20,965 nt of DNA from Tubiluchus corallicola. Taxonomy: Eukaryota; Priapulida; Priapulimorpha; Priapulimorphida; Tubiluchidae. How positions within the stretch are numbered: position 1 is the first letter of the stretch; the number at the start of each line of letters is the position of its first letter. This document shows positions 18,001-20,965 of this stretch, piece by piece. The position numbers were made by a program, and so were the translations under genes. The notes beneath the pieces were generated by a model. That model did no database searches, had not been told where the DNA came from, and saw nothing but the letters and a program-made list of their open reading frames with translations. The stretch is taken from positions 1 to 20,965 of the forward strand of contig JAQGDQ010001926.1 in assembly GCA_030141605.1 (NCBI GenBank), written 5' to 3'.

Positions 18001-18480
18001 CACTGAAAAATTGTGAACTCAAAAGCGGTTTAATTTGGACTCTAACGCGAATCATTCTTAACGTTTCCCGGAGAATAAAATTACGAATCTGGAAATTAAC
18101 ACTGGGATTTTTCATTTCGACTTCGACGAGTAGCGAATATTATTACCAACGAGCAGCCATCGGTTCGAGATTTGCATTATAGAAGCGGAAATGAAGTGTC
18201 CGACAGCCGTTCACAGGAAGCTACAAACTTGGGAACGGTTATAGTCACGTGGTTTGGCCCGATTCGTCTTGCAGTTCTGAATCGGCGGCGTTGCCTAGAT
18301 GTACGAAGACTTGCGTAACTTGATAGGAATTTACGTAGAGAAAATCCGAAATATTTGTATTTTTTTACTTGGCCATCCAATCAAACATTTGGTTATACTC
18401 ATGTGCTGACATGGTAAAATACACATGCATTTTTCTGTATACAAAGATGCCCAGAATTACAGGTATATATATCTGTACTA
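18001..18480. other. Unassigned AT-rich stretch
   Basis: No domain, repeat or RNA gene recognised. Open frames on both strands are below 70 codons. Confidence 0.45.
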
Positions 18481-18742
18481 ATAGAATATACTATATACTA
18501 GAATATACTACTATACTACTAGGAAATAGAAATATACTACTAGAATATACTACTATACTACTAGGAAATAGCAATATACTACTAGAATATACTACTATAC
18601 TACTAGGAAATAGAAATATACTACTAGAATGTACTGTAAACTAGAATATACTACTATACTACTAGGAAATAGAAATATACTACTAGAATATACTACTAGG
18701 AAATAGCAATGTACTACTAGAATATACTATATACTAGAATTT
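18481..18742. repeat. 42-bp tandem array built from two 21-bp halves
   Basis: Units alternate GGAAATAGAAATATACTACT-A and G-AATATACTACTATACTACTA, each half 21 bp, with AAATAGAAAT/AAATAGCAAT variants. The array starts and ends with degenerate ATATACTATATACTAGAATT copies. Because 42 is divisible by three, it yields a 91-codon plus-strand frame repeating YTTILLGNRNILLE, which I do not regard as a gene. The GGAAT...TACTACTAG core resembles the 22-bp array at 8979-10020. Confidence 0.92.
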
Positions 18743-19200
18743 TTTACCGATGTCAACTCTGGCACGACGGACGGACTAATTCGCTTGGTGACAGTTAAGA
18801 TATATGTATATCTTACCGCATGGTGTGCTTTCATCACATATTAATACCAAATCGTCGTTTACCAAGTTCATAGCTTGCACTGTCCATTTATTACATGTCT
18901 GAAGCTTTGGTAAGTATCTATGATGTACATAATTATGTACAAGTTGTGCAAAACTCCTTTGCATCAAATTTGCCAGATACGTACCTCGTATCCACCTCGT
19001 AACGGCAACAAACTGTGATTACCACTCTGAGTGTCATCGCTATTTTTAATTAAGTGGGCAACTACTAATGAGATTCTCGCCAGCAGATCGTCAGTCAACT
19101 TCTCATTCTTGCTTAAAAATACAACAAGAACCTCTCTAATATTGTTCCCTCCCAGCTACACTACGGCTTGGGTTTGGGGGTTAAGAATGTATACATTTAT
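18743..19200. other. Unassigned stretch
   Basis: Contains a short near-palindrome AAGATATATGTATATCTTAC (18798-18817) and no convincing exon. Frames on both strands are below 70 codons. Confidence 0.45.
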
Positions 19201-19478
19201 TTGTTTATATATGATGATGATGATAAGTCTTTATTAGCCTCTTTTTGCAGGCACAAATATCTGTACTAACATTATACAATTTTACATAGACACTATACAG
19301 AGTGAATTCTACTATATTACATTTACGGATTCTGTAATTAGCTTTTCTAATTTGTGCGTATAACATTTCTTACAGTGATATTAAACAAGAAGAATTGAAG
19401 TGCGCGCTAAAATGAAGGTTATTAATGCAGCAAGTTTCCTGTGAAGTAACATAAAAATGCAGATAAATTGTTTATATA
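19201..19478 (-). mobile_element. 5'-truncated non-LTR retroelement 3' end, 11-bp target duplication
   Basis: TTGTTTATATA occurs at 19201-19211 and 19468-19478, bracketing 256 bp. On the minus strand the insert ends GCCTGCAAAAAGAGGC, TAATAAAGACTTAT and then (CAT)n, that is, an AATAAA signal followed by a trinucleotide tail and the target duplication. This is the standard outcome of LINE-type integration. The body has no open frame and is presumably 3' UTR. It shares AATAAA plus GACTTA with the insertion at 4178-4496, whose tail is (TAA)n instead. Confidence 0.72.
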
Positions 19479-20045
19479 GAAAATTAAACTCATCAGCTAA
19501 GTCTGTAACGGTTCTAAATAAAGTTCTTATTCCACGTTTTTGGATAATTTGAACAAGCATTTAAAGCCTTATGGCGTGAACAAAGATTATTTTCCTTTAT
19601 GTTCCAGAATATAGTTTAATACAGTAGCTAGGAATTAGTTAGTAGATTTTATTCTGGTGTTTGAAGTAAATCTGTTTTACACGCCACGAGAGGTGAGACC
19701 CATATGCCCATAGGACGCTATATTATCATCTGTAATAACCATCTCAGTTGCAATTTTTTTGTTAATTGAACTAGATCAAACGCGTTTCCATAGCAACGCT
19801 CTACGCAAATAATAATAGGTCACTGCTTCAGCTGATTAGAATTCTTCGACTTTATTCCCACTTTGAATCTAAATTCTGTGTGAAACGAGAAATCTGTTTA
19901 CTTTCTTACTTGTATTCAGTTCACTAGTTTTTATATCCACGCATGTATGTAGTCGTATTACAAATGCTTTTAGCATTAGGTCTGCAGTACTGTATTTGAC
20001 AATTTCCACTCTGTCAGATTTATAAGAACTTCAAAAATTAACAAA
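19479..20045. other. Unassigned AT-rich stretch with an X-box-like site
   Basis: GTTTCCATAGCAAC at 19784-19797 matches the RFX X-box consensus. No gene start is recognisable nearby on either strand. The rest shows no repeat or frame of note. Confidence 0.4.
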
Positions 20046-20943
20046 TTTAACGTGTAGGGCACTTACTTTATTTAACGTGTAGGCCAGTTACTTTATCTAA
20101 CGTGTAGGCCAGTTACTTTATTTAACGTGTAGGCCAGTTACTTTATTTAACGTGTAGGCCAGTTACTTTACTTAACGTGTAGGCCAGTTACTTTATTTAA
20201 CGTGTAGGCCAGTTACTTTATTTAGCGGGTAGGACAGTTACTTTATTTAGCGTGTAGGCCAGTTACTTTATTTAACGTGTAGGCCAGTTACTTTATTTAA
20301 CGTGTAGGCCAGTTATTTTATTTAACGTGTAGGCCAGTTACTTTATTTAACGTGTAGGACAGTTACTTTATTTAACGTGTAGGCCAGTTACTTTATTTAA
20401 CGTGTAGGCCAGTTACTTTATTTAACGTGTAGGCCAGTTACTTTATTTAACGTGTAGGCCAGTTACTTTATTTAACGTGTAGGACAGTTACTTTATTTAA
20501 CGTGTAGGCCAGTTACTTTATTTAACGTGTAGGCCAGTTACTTTATTTAACGTGTAGGCCAGTTATTTTATTTAACGTGTAGGCCAGTTACTTTATTTAA
20601 CGTGTAGGACAGTTACTTTATTTAACGTGTAGGACAGTTACTTTATTTAACGTGTAGCCCAATTACTTTATTTAGCTTCTAGGCCAGTTACTTTATTTAA
20701 CGTGTAGGCCAGTTACTTTATTTAACGTGTAGGCCAGTTATTTATTTAACGTGTAGGTCAGTTACTTTATTTAACGTGTAGGCCAGTTACTTTATTTAAC
20801 GTGTAGGCCAGTTACTTTATTTAACGTGTAGGCCAGTTACTTTATTTAACGTGTAGGCCAGTTACTTTATTTAACGTGTAGGCCAGTTACTTTATTTAAC
20901 GTGTAGGACAGTTACTTTATTTAACGTGTAGGCCAGTTACTTT
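20046..20943. repeat. 25-bp minisatellite, about 36 copies
   Basis: Units read TTTAACGTGTAGGCCAGTTA followed by CTTTA. Most are identical; recurring variants are AGGACAG for AGGCCAG, TTAGCG for TTAACG, and GTTATTTTA for GTTACTTTA. One unit near 20740 is a base short. The array stops at 20943, where TTTGGCCTAG begins; with the last unit this creates a TAGGCCA...TGGCCTA inverted pair. The remaining 22 bases of the window are non-repetitive. Confidence 0.97.
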
Positions 20944-20965
20944 GGCCTAGCAGAACAAAAGCCCT

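Noticed and set aside
18369-18644. 91-codon plus-strand frame with repeated YTTILLGN peptide
   Set aside because: The 42-bp array keeps any frame open; there is no sign of selection or of a flanking exon structure.
20046-20943. Telomeric or centromeric satellite
   Set aside because: The unit is not a telomere repeat; a centromeric role cannot be judged from 36 copies of a 25-bp unit.

Overview
The window looks like animal nuclear DNA, most likely from an invertebrate; I cannot name the lineage. It is AT-rich, has GT-AG introns and AATAAA poly(A) signals, and carries remains of a LINE, a hAT-type MITE and a pair of TTAA-flanked MITEs. There is no bacterial-style gene packing. By my own summation about a third of the window is tandem-repeat DNA, in at least twelve arrays with unrelated units.

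The only protein-coding sequence I assign with good confidence is the 3' end of an ankyrin-repeat gene on the + strand. It has an internal exon at 934-1032, an intron at 1033-1961, a terminal exon at 1962-2080, and poly(A) signals at 2126 and 2157. The gene begins to the left of the window. Its penultimate intron holds an 830-bp purine-only-like array. Its last intron starts directly with four nearly identical 69-bp repeats, each containing a perfect TGACGTCA (CRE) palindrome.

Downstream the layout is: a 48-bp minisatellite (2461-3230); a long pure (TAA)86 tract that is the tail of a tiny retroelement insertion with a 12-bp target duplication (4166-4508); a GC-rich patch (5041-5390); an inverted/tandem element (5643-6045); a degraded LINE 3' end (6235-7477) with internal duplications; a 165-bp array (7820-8485); a 47-copy 22-bp array (8979-10020); a hAT MITE with a perfect 8-bp target duplication (10054-10382); an 80/97-bp array (10395-11270); and a (TGAG/TAAG)n tract (11691-11979) that may be another retroelement tail.

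The right half is mostly unassigned AT-rich DNA. It carries two inverted copies of one ~540-bp TTAA-flanked MITE (14052-14606 and 17455-18000), a 42-bp array (18481-18742), a minus-strand retroelement 3' end with an 11-bp target duplication (19201-19478), and a ~36-copy 25-bp array that closes the window (20046-20943). Weak gene candidates between the MITEs are a two-exon 65-aa model at 15060-15360, a 109-aa minus-strand frame at 15897-16226, and a possible 5' exon at 16260-16415.

Most long open frames in this window are by-products of repeats: units whose length is a multiple of three, strand-asymmetric tracts, or microsatellites. I leave those out as genes.
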